Positions 62,707 to 64,000 of a stretch of DNA of 64,000 nucleotides are shown one piece after another (position 1 is the first letter of the stretch; each line of letters starts with the position of its first letter). Location: the NCBI RefSeq assembly GCF_022919075.1, contig NZ_CP095078.1:1-64000 (forward strand), written 5' to 3'. The DNA comes from Nocardioides sp. W7 (lineage in GTDB: Bacteria > Actinomycetota > Actinomycetes > Propionibacteriales > Nocardioidaceae). The notes under the pieces were generated by a model. The model was not told the origin of the DNA. It worked only from the letters and a program-made list of their open reading frames with translations, and made no database searches. Both the position numbers and the translations under genes were made by a program.

Positions 62707-63699
62707 TCAGGCCGAGGCCGGGTCGTTCTCGCGGTCCTTCTTGTCCTTGGCCAGGCTCGCCACCGTGGTGATGACCAGGGTCACGATGATGACGCCGAGA
62801 CTGAACAGCGAGGTGATGTCCGGTACGTCGAAGTGCTCGCCGCCGTTGAGGAACTCCAGCTCGTTCAGGTGCATCGCGTGCAGGACCAGCTTCACGCCGA
62901 TGAACGCCAGGATGAAGGCCAGACCCAGCGACAGGTAGACCAGGCGCTCCAGCAGCCCACCGAGCAGGAAGTAGAGCTGCCGCAGCCCCATCAGCGCGAA
63001 GACGTTGGCCGTGAAGACGAGGTACGGCTCCTGGGTGATGCCGAAGATGGCCGGGATCGAGTCCAGCGCGAACAGCAGGTCCGTGGTGCCGAGCGCGATG
63101 ATCACGATCAGCATCGGCGAGACGACCCGCGATCCGTTCTCCGTGTACCAGAGCTTCAGGCCGTCGAACCGCTCCCCCACGTTGAGGTGCCGCTGGGCGA
63201 ACTGCACGATCTTGTTGTCCTCGGGGTGCTCCTCCTCGTGGCTGCGGTAGGACTTCACGAGGGTGGCCGCGGTGTAGACCAGGAACGCGCCGAAGATGTA
63301 GAAGACCCAGCTGAAGTTGTTGATCAACTGGTAGCCGAGGGCGATGAAGATCCCGCGGAAGACCAGGGCCAGGATGATGCCCACCATCAGGGCCTCCTGC
63401 TGGTACTCGCGGGGCACCTTCAGCGCGGCCATCAAGATGATGAACACGAACAGGTTGTCGATCGAGAGGCTGTACTCGGTCAGCCAGCCGGCATAGAACT
63501 CGATGCCGTAGTCATGGCCGTGGAACAGCAGCACCCAGACGCCGAACGCGACCGCGGCACCGACGTACACGCTCAGCGCGGTCGCGCACTCGCGCAGCGA
63601 GGGCTCGTGCGGGTCGCGAGCGATCATGACGACGTCGAACAGCAGCACGGCCACGGTGACGGCGATCGTGATGCCCCATTCGAGGGCGGATACGTCCAC
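62707..63699 (-). CDS. TerC/Alx-family Mn2+ exporter
   Basis: 330 residues, about nine helices. Family acidic motifs in helices: LSIDNLFVFIILM and LLFALDSIPAIFGIT, with VFTANVFALMGLRQLY. TerC/Alx proteins remove Mn2+. Start GTG 63697-63699 (VDVSALEWG) with AGGAGG (63706-63711) 6 nt upstream. A yybP-ykoY-type riboswitch precedes it. Confidence 0.93.
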   Translation of the reverse strand: MDVSALEWGITIAVTVAVLLFDVVMIARDPHEPSLRECATALSVYVGAAVAFGVWVLLFHGHDYGIEFYAGWLTEYSLSIDNLFVFIILMAALKVPREYQQEALMVGIILALVFRGIFIALGYQLINNFSWVFYIFGAFLVYTAATLVKSYRSHEEEHPEDNKIVQFAQRHLNVGERFDGLKLWYTENGSRVVSPMLIVIIALGTTDLLFALDSIPAIFGITQEPYLVFTANVFALMGLRQLYFLLGGLLERLVYLSLGLAFILAFIGVKLVLHAMHLNELEFLNGGEHFDVPDITSLFSLGVIIVTLVITTVASLAKDKKDRENDPASA

Positions 63700-63729
63700 A
63701 GGGTTCCTCCTGGGTCAGGAAACGGCGAT

Positions 63730-63835
63730 GCGCCTGAGGTCTCTTCCACCGCCGATGCGGCCCACGACCCCGGACCGGCTGCTGAGCCGGACGTGCTGAC
63801 GAGGCCGCGGCGAAGGAATACTCCCCTCCTGCGGC
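63730..63835 (-). ncRNA. yybP-ykoY manganese riboswitch
   Basis: On the minus strand the leader of terC shows the family hallmarks in order: GGGGAGTA (63819-63826), GTCAGCAC (63793-63800), then GAGACCTC (63736-63743), with the P1 helix GAGG/CCTC closing it. The two conserved loops carry the Mn2+ site in known structures. A stem CCTG/CAGG between the aptamer and the SD could sequester the AGGAGG, so translation control is plausible. Type given as ncRNA because it is a structured RNA; boundaries are approximate. Confidence 0.8.
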
Positions 63836-63874
63836 GCACATCCTTGCACGCCGACCACCGTCCCGACGAAGCGG

Positions 63875-64000
63875 TCAGTCCTTGGTACCCGTCCGGCCCC
63901 CGAAGGGAACGCCCAGCGAGGTCAGCATCTCCTCGCCACCGTCGAGGGCGGTGAGCACCCAGGTGCCGGTGTCGGTCAGCACGAAGGTGTGCTCGAAGTG
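63875..64000 (-). CDS. map: Methionine aminopeptidase, C-terminal part
   Basis: The minus strand reads HFEHTFVLTDTGTWVLTALDGGEEMLTSLGVPF... ending GRTGTKD then TGA (63875-63877). FEHT with the metal-binding Glu is the type I MetAP C-terminal motif. The gene continues beyond the window. In other actinobacteria map directly precedes infA; here TerC and the LLM gene lie between. Confidence 0.75.
   Translation of the reverse strand, partial: HFEHTFVLTDTGTWVLTALDGGEEMLTSLGVPFGGRTGTKD

Overview
The window is high-GC actinobacterial chromosome, most likely from Nocardioides or a close relative (Nocardioidaceae). Evidence: very high G+C with GTG starts everywhere, many 4-nt ATGA/GTGA stop-start overlaps, mycothiol-type enzymes, SigE-like sigma factor, double-GNAT proteins, and the gene order infA-rpmJ-rpsM-rpsK-rpsD-rpoA-rplQ ... 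truA ... rplM-rpsI-glmM ... coaA/glmS-acpS-nnr-alr-tsaE-tsaB-rimI-tsaD. No tRNA, rRNA, insertion sequence, prophage or CRISPR array was seen. The genus call is inference, not a database match.

Left part (0-19.6 kb), mostly minus strand: an MMPL exporter, then a coupled housekeeping run for t6A tRNA modification (tsaD, rimI, tsaB and a three-domain GNAT-TsaE-Nudix fusion), D-alanine and NAD(P)H repair (alr, nnr), and amino-sugar/cell-wall supply (glmS, glmM) with acpS. coaA is on the opposite strand. A double GNAT protein with an ABC exporter sits between coaA and glmM. rpsI-rplM close the block behind a strong promoter and a ~140-nt leader.

Middle part (19.8-52.7 kb), an accessory block: citrate synthase (probably leaderless mRNA), HAD phosphatase, acyl-CoA synthetase, HtrA-like protease, a second double GNAT coupled to an ABC-F protein that carries REP-like repeats inside its reading frame, a SigE-family sigma factor with its membrane partner, a heterodimer-type acyl-CoA dehydrogenase pair, PAP2 enzyme, secreted VCBS protein, FadR-type regulator with a third acyl-CoA dehydrogenase, and a cluster with two DUF1269 paralogues, a large LAL-type LuxR regulator and two membrane proteins. 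Two of these genes share the same palindromic upstream element. A complete Liv-type ABC transporter operon with a divergent PucR-type regulator follows, then small-molecule phosphotransferase, mycothiol-dependent isomerase and an N-terminally truncated propeller protein.

Right part (52.7-64 kb): truA and a small methyltransferase, a Cys-less thioredoxin-reductase-like flavoprotein, PfkB kinase, YtrA-type GntR regulator, then the alpha ribosomal-protein operon on the minus strand. Between infA and map (partial, at the window edge) lie a TerC-family manganese exporter preceded by a recognisable yybP-ykoY (Mn2+) riboswitch and an LLM flavoenzyme. Most convergent gene pairs are separated by long, nearly perfect palindromes without a T-tract.
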